Assembly: GCA_963719485.1 (NCBI GenBank)
Contig: OY970387.1
Location: 3,906,001-3,970,000 of the forward strand
Origin: Bog-473 sp963719485
GTDB taxonomy: Bacteria > Actinomycetota > Acidimicrobiia > Acidimicrobiales > RAAP-2
DNA: 64,000 bases
Reading direction: 5' to 3'
Below, piece after piece: positions 23,486 through 32,030 of this stretch (position 1 is its first letter; each line of letters opens with the position of its first letter). The notes under the pieces were generated by a model. It saw only the letters and a list, made by a program, of their open reading frames with translations. It made no database searches and had not been told where the DNA came from. Both the position numbers and the translations under genes were made by a program.

Positions 23486-25606
23486 GTGACCAGGTCCGAT
23501 TCCCAATCCGCGCGCACCGGTCGGCGCCAGCGCCGGAGCCAGATCCGCCGTCGTCGCGCCGCCGTGCTGGGAGGCGCCCTGGCCCTGCTGGCCGCCCTCC
23601 TCGTGGTCGTCACCTCCGGCGGCGGCCAGCCCGCGCCGACCCGTCGTGTCGCCACCACGACAGCCGTGGCGGCGTCCGCGACAGGCGCGCACGCGGGGCG
23701 CGTCCACAAACACACCTCCGGACCAGCTTCACTCGAGGCCGGCATCGAGCCGTGGCAGCTGGCCGCGCCGATCTCGCGGGAGGCTCTCGTTGCGGTCGGC
23801 GGGCGGCTGCGGATTCTGGGCGGGCTCTCCCCCTCCGGGAACTCGCTGGGGACCGCGTCCTGGCTGGACCCGCGCAGCGGCACGGTGACCGCGGCCGGCT
23901 CGCTGGCGGAGGTCGTCCACGACGGCGCGGGGGCACAGGTCGGGTCGTCGTCGTTCGTCTTCGGTGGCGGCTCGCCCACCACGTTCGCCGCCGTGCAGTC
24001 GCTCGGCCCGGCCGCCGGGACCGGTGGTGTCGCCGGCCAGCTGCCCCAGCCCCGCTCGGACCTGGCGTCGGCCACGGTCGGGCGGACCGTCTACCTCGTG
24101 GGTGGCTACGACGGCGCCACCTACGAGCCCTCGGTCCTGGCCACCGCCGACGGCACGCACTTCAGCACCGCCGCCACCCTCAGGGTCCCGGTGCGCTACC
24201 CCGCCGTCGTCGCCCTCGGCCGCTCCATCTTCGCCTTCGGCGGGCAGACCGGGAGCGGTGCGGGGAGCGCGGTGACCGCCACCGCGGACATCCAGGAGAT
24301 CGACCCCGCGACCCACGAGGTGCGCGTCGTCGGCACGCTGCCCCAGCCGTTGTACGGCGCGGCGGCCTTCGTGCTCGCCGGGCACGTCTACGTCGCGGGT
24401 GGGCAGACGGGTGACGGGCAGACGCTCACACAGATCTACGAGTTCGACGAGGGGAACCATCGCGTGGCCGACGCCGGTCTGCTCCCCCAGGGCGTCGCGT
24501 TCGCGGGATACGCCACCGTCGGAACGGGGTCCTCCTCGGTTGGGTACATCGTGGGCGGCGAGGTCGCCCACCAGTCGGGGAACGACCAGGCCGGCGTCGC
24601 CTCCGGGTCCCTGCAGAGCGTGATCTCGCTGCGACCGAGCTCGTACGGGGGGGGCGTCGGCACGGCGGACGCGGGCGCTCCCTACCAGGGTCACCTCTTG
24701 ATCGCCGACCGCGGCAACGACCGCCTCCTGGTCATCGACCCGGCGCGGAACTTGCAGTGGCAGTACCCGTCGGCCACGATGCCGCCCCCGCCGGGCGGCT
24801 TCTACTTCCCCGACGACGCCTTCTTCTTCCGCAAGGGGACCGGGATCATCTCCAATCAGGAGGAGAACCACACCATCGTCGAGATCGGCTATCCCTCGGG
24901 AAAGCTCCTCTGGCAGTACGGTCATCCCGGTCATCCCGGGAGCGCCCCCGGCTACCTGAACCAGCCCGACGACGCCTACCTCCTCAAGAACGGCAACGTC
25001 ACCGTGGCCGACGCCATGAACGACCGGATCCTCTTCATCTCCCCCACCGGTGTTCAGCTGAGCCAGATCGGCACCAACCACGTCGCGGTGCACAACCCGC
25101 CAACCGGCGTGGGGTACCCCAACGGCGACACCCCGCTCGCCAACGGCGACGTCCTGGTCTCCGAGATCAACGGCTCCTGGATCACCGAGTACACCCCGGC
25201 CGGCACGTTGGTGTGGACCGTGCACCTCCCGACCGTGAACTACCCCTCGGATCCCCAGCAGGTAGGTACGAACCTGTACCTGCTCGCCGACTACGACCCG
25301 CCCGCGGAGGGCCGGATCCTGACCGTGCACCGCTCCGGCGCCGTGGTCTGGACCTACGACGTCACGGCGGGTGACGGCATGTTGAAGAAGCCGTCTCTGG
25401 CCGAACAGCTGCCCAACGGATTGATCATGGCGAACGACGACTACCGCAACCGCGTGGTGGTGATCGACCCGCGGTACGACACCATCGTGTGGCAGTACGG
25501 CCTCACCGACACCGCCGGCACAGCACCGGGACTCCTCAGTATCCCCGACGGGTTCGACCTCCTGGCGCCCGACGGGACGACCCCGACCCACCCACAGACC
25601 GGTTGA
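23486..25606 (+). CDS. membrane-anchored protein with kelch-like and arylsulfotransferase-like beta-propellers
   Basis: 706 aa from GTG 23486; the frame is open to 23387, but that extension is Arg/Gly-rich and lacks a ribosome site. Arg-rich head, one membrane segment ('AAVLGGALALLAALLVVVTS'), a Thr/Ala-rich linker, then kelch-type repeats ('VYLVGGYDGATYEPSV', 'IFAFGGQTGSG', 'VYVAGGQTGDGQTL') making one propeller. A second propeller with 'LLIADRGNDRLLVIDP', 'VTVADAMNDRILFI' and 'WQYGHPGHPGS' follows, resembling the ASST/NHL style. Probably an extracytoplasmic binding or enzyme scaffold. No catalytic residue can be assigned with confidence. Confidence 0.75.
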   Translation: MTRSDSQSARTGRRQRRSQIRRRRAAVLGGALALLAALLVVVTSGGGQPAPTRRVATTTAVAASATGAHAGRVHKHTSGPASLEAGIEPWQLAAPISREALVAVGGRLRILGGLSPSGNSLGTASWLDPRSGTVTAAGSLAEVVHDGAGAQVGSSSFVFGGGSPTTFAAVQSLGPAAGTGGVAGQLPQPRSDLASATVGRTVYLVGGYDGATYEPSVLATADGTHFSTAATLRVPVRYPAVVALGRSIFAFGGQTGSGAGSAVTATADIQEIDPATHEVRVVGTLPQPLYGAAAFVLAGHVYVAGGQTGDGQTLTQIYEFDEGNHRVADAGLLPQGVAFAGYATVGTGSSSVGYIVGGEVAHQSGNDQAGVASGSLQSVISLRPSSYGGGVGTADAGAPYQGHLLIADRGNDRLLVIDPARNLQWQYPSATMPPPPGGFYFPDDAFFFRKGTGIISNQEENHTIVEIGYPSGKLLWQYGHPGHPGSAPGYLNQPDDAYLLKNGNVTVADAMNDRILFISPTGVQLSQIGTNHVAVHNPPTGVGYPNGDTPLANGDVLVSEINGSWITEYTPAGTLVWTVHLPTVNYPSDPQQVGTNLYLLADYDPPAEGRILTVHRSGAVVWTYDVTAGDGMLKKPSLAEQLPNGLIMANDDYRNRVVVIDPRYDTIVWQYGLTDTAGTAPGLLSIPDGFDLLAPDGTTPTHPQTG

Positions 25607-25689
25607 TCATGCCCGTATCTGGGAATCGCCCGGTGGTATCCATATGACCCATGAGCTCGGGGCGCGAGGTCGATCCTGAAAGGACTGCC

Positions 25690-26961
25690 ATGTCACAACG
25701 GTCGCGCCCGGTCCGTAGGCCAGCTCAGTCATCCGCCGGCGGTGGCGGAAGAGCCCGTAGGCGACGCAGAACGAGATTCGACGGGCCACCACCACGGCCC
25801 TTTGCCCTCTCCGGCTGGGCGCTGCTCCCCCTGCGGGCCTTCCTGGGCTTCACGTTCTGCTTCGCGGGACTGCAAAAGCTCGCCAATCCGAACTTCTTCA
25901 ACGCCAACAGCCCTTCGAGCATCCAGGCCCAGCTGATCGCCTCCATCCGGATCAGCCCGCTTCACCCGCTGCTGGGGCATCTGCTCCGTTTCGCCGTTCC
26001 GATCGGCATCCTGATCGCCCTGGCGGAGGTGGCGGTCGGCATGGGGGCGCTGCTGGGATTGTGGACCCGGCTGGCGGCAGCAGGCGGCATCCTGCTCTCC
26101 CTCACGCTCTTCTTGACGGTGAGCTTCCACTCGTCGCCGTACTACACCGGCGCGGACATCGTCTTCCTGTTCGCGTGGATACCGCTCCTCCTGGCCGGCT
26201 CCGGCGGTGTGCTCTCGCTCGACGCCGTGATCGCCGCCCGGGTCGCTTCCGAGAACGCCTCGGGACCGACCACCTTGGTTCCCATACGTTTCGATCGGGT
26301 GCAACAGGTCTGCGGCAACTACGTGGACGACACCTGCACCGCCCAGGGGGGCCGGCGTTGCGACGTCGTCGGCTGCCCGTTTCTCGCCGATGAGCGGATA
26401 GCCCTCGTGCGGCGTGGTCCCGACGCCATCGATCGCCGGACGGTCGTGCTCGGCGGCACGGCGGTGGCGGCGTCCGCCGTGATCGGCGGTGTCGCGGCGG
26501 CCACCGCGGCGGGACTGGGCCGGGCGGTCGGGGGGGCGAAGAACCCTGGGCAGGCCGGCACGGCGGCCCTCTCGGCCAACGCGCCGCCCGGCGGTGCTGC
26601 GACCACGACGACCACCGCGGGGGAAGGCACGACAACGAGCACCACGTCAGCGGGACGCCTGATCGGCCTCGCGAGCCAGGTCCCCGTGGGCGGCGCCGCC
26701 ACCTTCACCGACCCGGCCTCGGGCGACCCCGGGCTCGTTTTACAGCTGAGCAAGGGCCAGTTCGTGGCCTACGACGCCGTCTGCCCGCACGCAGGGTGCA
26801 CCGTGGGGTACTCACCGGGCGCCCGGCTCATCGTCTGCCCATGCCACGGGTCAGAGTTCGACCCGTCCACCGGAGCGGTGGTCAACCCGCCGGCGCAGCG
26901 GGGCCTCACCCCGATCCAACTCACGGTCAACCCGACCGGGCAACTCCTCGCCGACGGCTAA
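25690..26961 (+). CDS. DoxX-like membrane domain fused to Rieske 2Fe-2S domain
   Basis: 423 aa from ATG 25690 (AAAGGA upstream; ATG 25651 lacks a site). Basic head, four membrane segments of a DoxX/DoxD-type domain ('LRAFLGFTFCFAGLQKLANP', 'FAVPIGILIALAEVAVGMGALLGL'), then a cytoplasm-like Cys-rich stretch CX7CX7CX4C (Cys208-229). A twin-arginine-like hydrophobic segment ('DRRTVVLGGTAVAASAVIGG') and a Thr-rich linker lead to a Rieske domain with CPHAGC (365-370) and CPCHGS (383-388). Both disulfide cysteines are present, as in high-potential Rieske proteins. It may couple a quinone- or thiol-oxidising membrane part to an Fe-S electron carrier. Substrate unknown. Confidence 0.88.
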   Translation: MSQRSRPVRRPAQSSAGGGGRARRRRRTRFDGPPPRPFALSGWALLPLRAFLGFTFCFAGLQKLANPNFFNANSPSSIQAQLIASIRISPLHPLLGHLLRFAVPIGILIALAEVAVGMGALLGLWTRLAAAGGILLSLTLFLTVSFHSSPYYTGADIVFLFAWIPLLLAGSGGVLSLDAVIAARVASENASGPTTLVPIRFDRVQQVCGNYVDDTCTAQGGRRCDVVGCPFLADERIALVRRGPDAIDRRTVVLGGTAVAASAVIGGVAAATAAGLGRAVGGAKNPGQAGTAALSANAPPGGAATTTTTAGEGTTTSTTSAGRLIGLASQVPVGGAATFTDPASGDPGLVLQLSKGQFVAYDAVCPHAGCTVGYSPGARLIVCPCHGSEFDPSTGAVVNPPAQRGLTPIQLTVNPTGQLLADG

Positions 26962-26995
26962 GCCTCCCCGTCCCTGCCAAAGCACGTGGCACGTC

Positions 26996-27035
26996 GTGAC
27001 GACCCCGACGTCACATCGTGACTCCGAAACGTCAC
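26996..27035. promoter_or_regulatory. operator-like array of GTGAC/GTCAC half-sites
   Basis: Four alternating half-sites, GTGAC (26996), GTCAC (27010), GTGAC (27018) and GTCAC (27031), form two inverted repeats with 9- and 8-base spacers. They sit 46 bases upstream of the cupin start in a 119-base gap. The arrangement suggests cooperative binding of a dimeric regulator. The binder is unknown. Confidence 0.5.
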
Positions 27036-27080
27036 GCCTTCTGGATAGGCCGAACGAGCCAACCAGAAGGGAAGGTAGAG

Positions 27081-27464
27081 ATGCCGCGAACCAGCAAGGC
27101 CGAAGCTCCGGTGGTGGTGGAGTCCGAGGTCCTCACCAGCCGACACGCCACCCTCGACGACGTCACCGTCGTGTTCGAGACGTACCACGTCGACGCGGAT
27201 GGCGCCCCGATGTTCAAGGGCCTGCCCGACGACCGCTGTCAGTGCCCGCACTGGGGTGTGGTGTTCAGTGGTCAGCTCCGCTTGCGCTACGCCGACAGCG
27301 AGGAGACGTTCAGTGCAGGAGACGCATATCTCGCCCGTCCCGGACACGTACCGGTGGTTTCGACCGGCACCGAGGTGATCGAGTTCAGCCCCAGCGCAGA
27401 GCTGGCCAAGACCCTGTCCGTGCTCGGCGCCAACATGTCGACGGCTGCTGGAGGCCAGTCGTGA
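27081..27464 (+). CDS. cupin-domain protein
   Basis: 127 aa. One cupin barrel with 'CQCPHWGVVFSGQLRLRY' and 'FSAGDAYLARPGHVPVVSTGTEVIEFSPS'. The two-motif pattern is recognisable though the first motif has Cys and His rather than the HxH pair. Start ATG 27081 follows AAGG; the frame upstream to 27018 runs through the operator-like repeats. The stop overlaps the GTG of the next gene, so the pair is one transcript. Could be a small-molecule sensor or isomerase. Confidence 0.75.
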   Translation: MPRTSKAEAPVVVESEVLTSRHATLDDVTVVFETYHVDADGAPMFKGLPDDRCQCPHWGVVFSGQLRLRYADSEETFSAGDAYLARPGHVPVVSTGTEVIEFSPSAELAKTLSVLGANMSTAAGGQS

Positions 27465-27877
27465 CCACCATCGACGACGAGACGGTCGGCCGCGAACTCG
27501 CCGCCAAGTTCATCGTCTTCCTGGAGACGGGCCTGCCGCCCGACGGCCTGTTCACCGCCGACGCGTTCTGCGATTTCACGATGCCGCAGTGGCGACTGCA
27601 GTTCGAAGGCGTCGAGAACATCGTCCGAGGACGCAAGGCCGGCCATCCGAGTCCCGGTCGGGTGCCCCGCTCCCGTTTCGACGCGACCACCACCGGCTTC
27701 GTACTGGAGGTGGAGGAGGAGTGGGACCAAGACGGCGAGGCGTGGTACTGCCGAGAGCTCTTCCGGGCCGACGTGGGCGACGGGGCGATCTCGCAGGTTT
27801 CGGTGTACTGCACGGGAGACTGGGACCGGGCCCTGGTGGCCCGTCACCGCGAGACGGTGGACCTGCTGCGCCCGTGA
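27461..27877 (+). CDS. SnoaL/NTF2-like small protein
   Basis: 138 aa from GTG 27461, overlapping the cupin stop (GTGA). Alpha+beta cone fold pattern: an N-terminal helix 'GRELAAKFIVFLETGLPPDGLF', then 'DFTMPQWRLQFEGVENIVR' and a strand-rich end 'WYCRELFRADVGDGAISQVSVYCTGDW'. This resembles polyketide-cyclase/ketosteroid-isomerase-like proteins. No catalytic Asp can be named. Works presumably with the cupin; downstream lies the regulator-like gene 22 bases away. Confidence 0.6.
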   Translation: MTTIDDETVGRELAAKFIVFLETGLPPDGLFTADAFCDFTMPQWRLQFEGVENIVRGRKAGHPSPGRVPRSRFDATTTGFVLEVEEEWDQDGEAWYCRELFRADVGDGAISQVSVYCTGDWDRALVARHRETVDLLRP

Positions 27878-27899
27878 CCCGCTGGGCGCCGGTCATATC

Positions 27900-29741
27900 A
27901 TGCAGACGATGGACGGCACAGCCACAACCGGCTCGTCCGCCGAGGCTGCCCGACACTTGACGGCGGCCTCGGCGGCCCGTGCCGAGGGCAATGTCGACGC
28001 CGTGCGGGCGGCACTCATCGCAGCTTTCACGACGGCCCGGGCGGCCGGTGACAGCGAGAGCATGGCCGCAGCGGCGTTGGCCATGCCGTCCGGTCAACGC
28101 TTCGGGGTGTATCCCGGCCAGATACCGGCGCTTCTGCACGAGGCCTACGAGGCGACCACCTCAGTCACGACCCGGTGCCGGCTGGCTGCCGCGCTCGCCC
28201 GGTCATGGGTCTACGGCGGCGACGCGCTGCGGGCCGCCCGCTTCGCCGAGGACGCGCAGGTCCTGGCCAGCGAGGTGGCCTCTCCGGAGGCGGCAGCCGA
28301 CGCGTTGGACGCGGCGCTCCTCGCCCATTGGGGCCCGGACGACTTCAGCGAGAGGGTCAGTCTGGCGGCGCGACTCGACGACGTTGCCGCCCACCTGGCG
28401 GAGCCCGAGCTCCGCCTCTCGGCGCACCTGTGGCGGCTCACCACCGCGTGGGAATGCCTCGACATCGTTGCCGTGCAGCGCCAGCTACGCGCCCTCGATT
28501 CGGTGGCAGAGGAGTCGGGATCGGACCGGGCCGCGTTCTTCGCCGCCTCCCGTCGAGCGATGCACGCACTCGCAACCGACGACCTTCCTGCCGCCGAGCA
28601 GCTGGTGGAGCGGACCGCGACCATCGGCGCCAGCGTGGCCGAACCGGACGTCGAGGGTGTCCTCCACGAGCTCCGCGCCATGCGAGCGCTCGTCTCGGGC
28701 GACGGAGCAACCATTCGAGACGAGGCGCTCGCCCATGAGGCGTTCGGGATGGCCGAGGGCATCCCGTCCATTTCGGTCGTTGCTGCCGATCTGTGGCTCG
28801 CTGCCGGTCAGCACGACCGGGCAGGGTTGACCATCACGCAGCTGATGGGGAACGGCGTGGCCGGCATCGCCCGCGACGTCGACTTCCTGCTCGTCGTCGC
28901 CCTCGCGGTGGGCGTGGCCGCCTCCGTCGGCCTGCTCGACATCGCCCGCGAGGGGGCTGCGGCTCTCGAGCCCTATGCCGGTCGAGGCGTGATCAACGCG
29001 GGCGCGGTCACGTTTCACGGCGTGGTCGACGACTATCTCTATCGAGCCGTGCGCGCCCTCGGCGACGGCGACGGCGACCGATGGCGCAATGCGGCCGGGA
29101 CCGCCTACCGGCGTCTTGGCGCACGATGGTGGGAGCGGGGTCTTGGCCGCTCACAGCCCGGGGTGTCGAGCGCGCCACCGCGATCTGTACACATGTGTCG
29201 GGAAGACACGGGGCGCTGGTGCGTGGGCACCGAAGGCGCGACGTTCACCTTGGCCGACCTGAGGGGGTTGCACTACCTCCGATTTCTGGTCCAACGGCCG
29301 GGTACCGATGTCGGGGCGCTCACGCTGTCCGATGCGGCCGCTGGCCACCCCGGTGCGACACTTGATCAGGCTGATCTGGGCAACGTTCTCGACGCATCAG
29401 CGCTGAACACCTACCGGCGCCGCCTCGATCAGATCGACGCCGAACTGGACGCAGCCGACGAACGGGGCGATCAGTCAGGCGCGGCGAGGCTCGCGGCCGA
29501 GCGCGACGCGCTCCTGGGCGAGCTGCGCCGCGCGACGGGTCTCGCTGGACGCGGTCGTCGAGCTGGTGCGTCCACCGAGCGGGCACGTGTCGCGGTACGC
29601 AAGGCCATCGCTGCCGCCCTGACCCAGATCGAAGGCCACGATCCGCATGTGGCTCGCCTCTTGCGCGACTCGGTCCGTACGGGGAGTTCGTGTCGCTACG
29701 ACCCCAACCCTGACCAGCCGGTCAACTGGGTGACCGAGTAA
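27900..29741 (+). CDS. TPR-like helical protein with C-terminal domain of large actinobacterial AAA regulators
   Basis: 613 aa. The first 400 residues are an Ala-rich helical-repeat array ('EAARHLTAASAARAEGNVDAVRAALIAAF' and similar). The last 200 match the C-terminal domain of big ATPase/LuxR- or cyclase-type regulators: 'GATFTLADLRGLHYLRFLV', 'NTYRRRLDQIDAELDAADERGD', 'ERARVAVRKAIAAALTQIEGHDP' and the ending 'RTGSSCRYDPNP'. No AAA ATPase, cyclase or helix-turn-helix is seen, so it is an ATPase-less relative. It is last in a plus-strand run after the cupin and SnoaL genes. Confidence 0.65.
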   Translation: MQTMDGTATTGSSAEAARHLTAASAARAEGNVDAVRAALIAAFTTARAAGDSESMAAAALAMPSGQRFGVYPGQIPALLHEAYEATTSVTTRCRLAAALARSWVYGGDALRAARFAEDAQVLASEVASPEAAADALDAALLAHWGPDDFSERVSLAARLDDVAAHLAEPELRLSAHLWRLTTAWECLDIVAVQRQLRALDSVAEESGSDRAAFFAASRRAMHALATDDLPAAEQLVERTATIGASVAEPDVEGVLHELRAMRALVSGDGATIRDEALAHEAFGMAEGIPSISVVAADLWLAAGQHDRAGLTITQLMGNGVAGIARDVDFLLVVALAVGVAASVGLLDIAREGAAALEPYAGRGVINAGAVTFHGVVDDYLYRAVRALGDGDGDRWRNAAGTAYRRLGARWWERGLGRSQPGVSSAPPRSVHMCREDTGRWCVGTEGATFTLADLRGLHYLRFLVQRPGTDVGALTLSDAAAGHPGATLDQADLGNVLDASALNTYRRRLDQIDAELDAADERGDQSGAARLAAERDALLGELRRATGLAGRGRRAGASTERARVAVRKAIAAALTQIEGHDPHVARLLRDSVRTGSSCRYDPNPDQPVNWVTE

Positions 29742-29784
29742 GCCCGAGGGGCCGGGTCGCCGAAGTAGCATTCGTGCAGGCACA

Positions 29785-29861
29785 CGGGATGTAGCGCAGC
29801 TTGGCAGCGCGCCTGCTTTGGGAGCAGGAGGTCCGGGGTTCAAATCCCCGCATCCCGACCA
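29785..29861 (+). tRNA. tRNA-Pro(TGG)
   Basis: 77 bases including encoded CCA. Acceptor cgggatg pairs with catcccg; the anticodon arm cctgc-tttggga-gcagg gives anticodon TGG (Pro); the T arm has the ggttcaaatcc loop. Lies between the regulator-like gene and a DHA2 transporter. Confidence 0.95.
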
Positions 29862-29936
29862 CGACACCGCCCGGAGCTGGGACACGCCATCTCCACCAAT
29901 CGGTCGGACGCCCGCGATGTGGGCCACAATGCGCCC

Positions 29937-31661
29937 GTGACCGACGCCGGGCCGTCCGAACAGAGCCCGGCTGCGGGTGGGCGGATCGTCCTGCTCACCC
30001 TGGCCTCGGCGCAGTTCCTCATGACCCTCGACAGCTCGGTCATGAACGTCTCCATCGCCACCGTCGCCAAGGACGTGGGCACCACGGTGACCGGGATCCA
30101 GTTGGCGATCACTCTCTACACGCTCGTCATGGCTGCGTTCATGATCACCGGTGGCAAGGTCGGTCAGATCCTCGGGCGCAAGCGCGCCTTCATGATCGGG
30201 TGCATCGTGTACGGCTCGGGCTCGCTGGTGACCTCGCTCTCTCATTCCCTGCCCGTCCTGATCGTCGGCTGGTCCATCCTGGAAGGACTCGGGGCGTGCC
30301 TCATCATGCCGTCGGTCGTCGCGCTCGTGGCAACCAACTTCGGGCGTTCCGAGCGGCCGCGCGCCTACGGCCTGGTGGCATCAGCCGGCGCGATCGCCGT
30401 GGCGGCCGGACCACTCATCGGCGGGCTGCTGACCACCTACGCGAGCTGGCGGTGGGTCTTCGCGGGCGAAGTCGTGATCGTGCTGGTGATCCTCGCTCTT
30501 ACCCGACGCATGGCCGACTCCCCGGCCGTCGCGGGCACCCGCCTCGACCCCCTGGGCACGCTCCTGTCGGCCGCGGGCCTCGGCATGATCGTCTTCGGCG
30601 TGATCCGCTCGGGAACGTGGGGATTCGTCCTGCCCAAGCCCGAGGCGCCGCAGTGGCTCGGCCTGTCCCCGGTCATCTGGCTCGTCCTCGGCGGTGCGGG
30701 CGTTCTGGCGCTCTTCATGCTGTGGGAGAACAGGCAACGTAAGCGGGGCGGAGCAATCCTCGTCGACCCGCGCATGTTGCGAGTGCCGAAGCTGCAGGCC
30801 GGACTGACGTCCTTCTTCTTCCAGTTCCTCCTGCAGGCCGGCCTCTTCTTCGTGATACCGCTGTTCCTCTCGGTCGCGCTCGGGCTGTCGGCCGTGGCCA
30901 CGGGTGTACGCCTGCTCCCCTTGTCGATCACCCTCCTCGTCGCCGCCGTCGGTGTGCCCAGGCTGTTCCCGCACGCATCCCCCCGGCGCGTCGTGCGCGT
31001 CGGATTCAGCCTCCTCCTGCTCGGCATCGTCGTGCTCTTCGTCGCGCTCGACGCGGGCGCTGGGCCCGAGATCGTCACCTGGCCGCTGCTGCTCATGGGG
31101 CTCGGCATCGGGAGCCTGGCCTCCCAGTTGGGCGCGGTCACGGTGTCGGCGGTGCCGGACGAACAGAGCGGCGAGGTGGGGGGCGTGCAGAACACCGTGA
31201 CCAACCTCGGCGCGTCCATCGGCACGGCCCTGGCGGGGGCCATCCTGATCTCAGTGCTGACGACGACGTTCCTCGGATCGGTGGCCGACAACCCGGCGAT
31301 CCCGAAGGAGATGTCCTCGCAAGCCCAGGTGGAGCTGTCGGCAGGCATCCCCTTCGTGAGTGACGCCGACCTCAACGCGACCCTCGAGAAGGCCGGCGTC
31401 CCGCCGGCGACCGCACAGGCCATCGTCGACGCCAACGCCTCGAGCCGCATCAACGGGCTGCGGGCTGCTTTGGCGGTCCTGGCACTCATTGCGCTGGCGG
31501 CCATCGCGCTCACCGGGCGCCTGCCCACGGTTCCCTCCTCCGGCGGGGGCGGCGAAGACGGGGGCGGCGGCGGCGCTGAGGCCGAGGCCGACCTCGAGGA
31601 GCCGAAGGATCCGCGTGACGGTGCTGGTGCGGGCAGCCGGTTCAGGTCCGGCGGAGCGTGA
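29937..31661 (+). CDS. MFS drug exporter, DHA2 (14-helix) type
   Basis: 574 aa from GTG 29937; GTG 29919 is also possible and neither has a clear ribosome site. Motif D1-like 'LDSSVMNVSIATVAKDV', motif A 'GGKVGQILGRKRAFMIG', motif C 'AVAAGPLIGGLLTTYASWRWVFAGE'. A long hydrophilic C-terminal tail is rich in Gly and Glu. Uses the proton gradient to export lipophilic compounds. The last extracellular loop before the final helix is unusually long (about residues 450-515). Its 3' end overlaps the convergent zinc-ribbon gene by 20 bases. Confidence 0.9.
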   Translation: MTDAGPSEQSPAAGGRIVLLTLASAQFLMTLDSSVMNVSIATVAKDVGTTVTGIQLAITLYTLVMAAFMITGGKVGQILGRKRAFMIGCIVYGSGSLVTSLSHSLPVLIVGWSILEGLGACLIMPSVVALVATNFGRSERPRAYGLVASAGAIAVAAGPLIGGLLTTYASWRWVFAGEVVIVLVILALTRRMADSPAVAGTRLDPLGTLLSAAGLGMIVFGVIRSGTWGFVLPKPEAPQWLGLSPVIWLVLGGAGVLALFMLWENRQRKRGGAILVDPRMLRVPKLQAGLTSFFFQFLLQAGLFFVIPLFLSVALGLSAVATGVRLLPLSITLLVAAVGVPRLFPHASPRRVVRVGFSLLLLGIVVLFVALDAGAGPEIVTWPLLLMGLGIGSLASQLGAVTVSAVPDEQSGEVGGVQNTVTNLGASIGTALAGAILISVLTTTFLGSVADNPAIPKEMSSQAQVELSAGIPFVSDADLNATLEKAGVPPATAQAIVDANASSRINGLRAALAVLALIALAAIALTGRLPTVPSSGGGGEDGGGGGAEAEADLEEPKDPRDGAGAGSRFRSGGA

Positions 31662-32025
31662 CGCTGCACCAGGCCCGCTTGCGGCAGGACGGACAGGTCA
31701 TGCGGTGGTCGAATCGCCCGCGGGGCAGCCAGATCCCGACCGGGAACTGGAAGATGAGCAGGTCGAGCACGCCGATGTGCGAGTTCTGCCCGCAGCGTGC
31801 GCACTCGACGGTGAAGGTGCCTCGCTCGTCGAGGGGGTTCCCCGACGTCATCGCCAGACTGTCCGGTTCGGGGCGGGCGCCCGAGTAGAGGGCGCGCTTG
31901 CCGACGGGCAGCGCCACGGCTGGAGCCCCCCCTTCGAAGGATCCCGACTGATCGGGTGACGGCACCCAGAACAGGGCGCGCTTGCCCAGGGGATCGGGCG
32001 CCCGGTCGCTCCGTGAGGCGGCCAC
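31642..32025 (-). CDS. hypothetical zinc-ribbon protein downstream of parA
   Basis: 127 aa. The N-terminal half has a duplicated short motif, 'GKRALFWVPSPDQ' and 'GKRALYSGARPEPD'. The C-terminal half has Cys pairs 'CARCGQ' and 'CPSCRKRAWC' that would bind zinc. It starts five bases after the parA stop, so it is almost surely co-transcribed with it. I do not recognise the family; a partner or adaptor for ParA is an inference from position only. Confidence 0.65.
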   Translation of the reverse strand: MAASRSDRAPDPLGKRALFWVPSPDQSGSFEGGAPAVALPVGKRALYSGARPEPDSLAMTSGNPLDERGTFTVECARCGQNSHIGVLDLLIFQFPVGIWLPRGRFDHRMTCPSCRKRAWCSVTLRRT

Positions 32026-32030
32026 GTCGC

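Noticed and set aside
26996..27460. Longer N-terminus for the SnoaL-like gene (in-frame GTG at 26996)
   Set aside because: That stretch is antisense/out-of-frame to the cupin gene and the operator array; GTG 27461 with its GTGA overlap is better.
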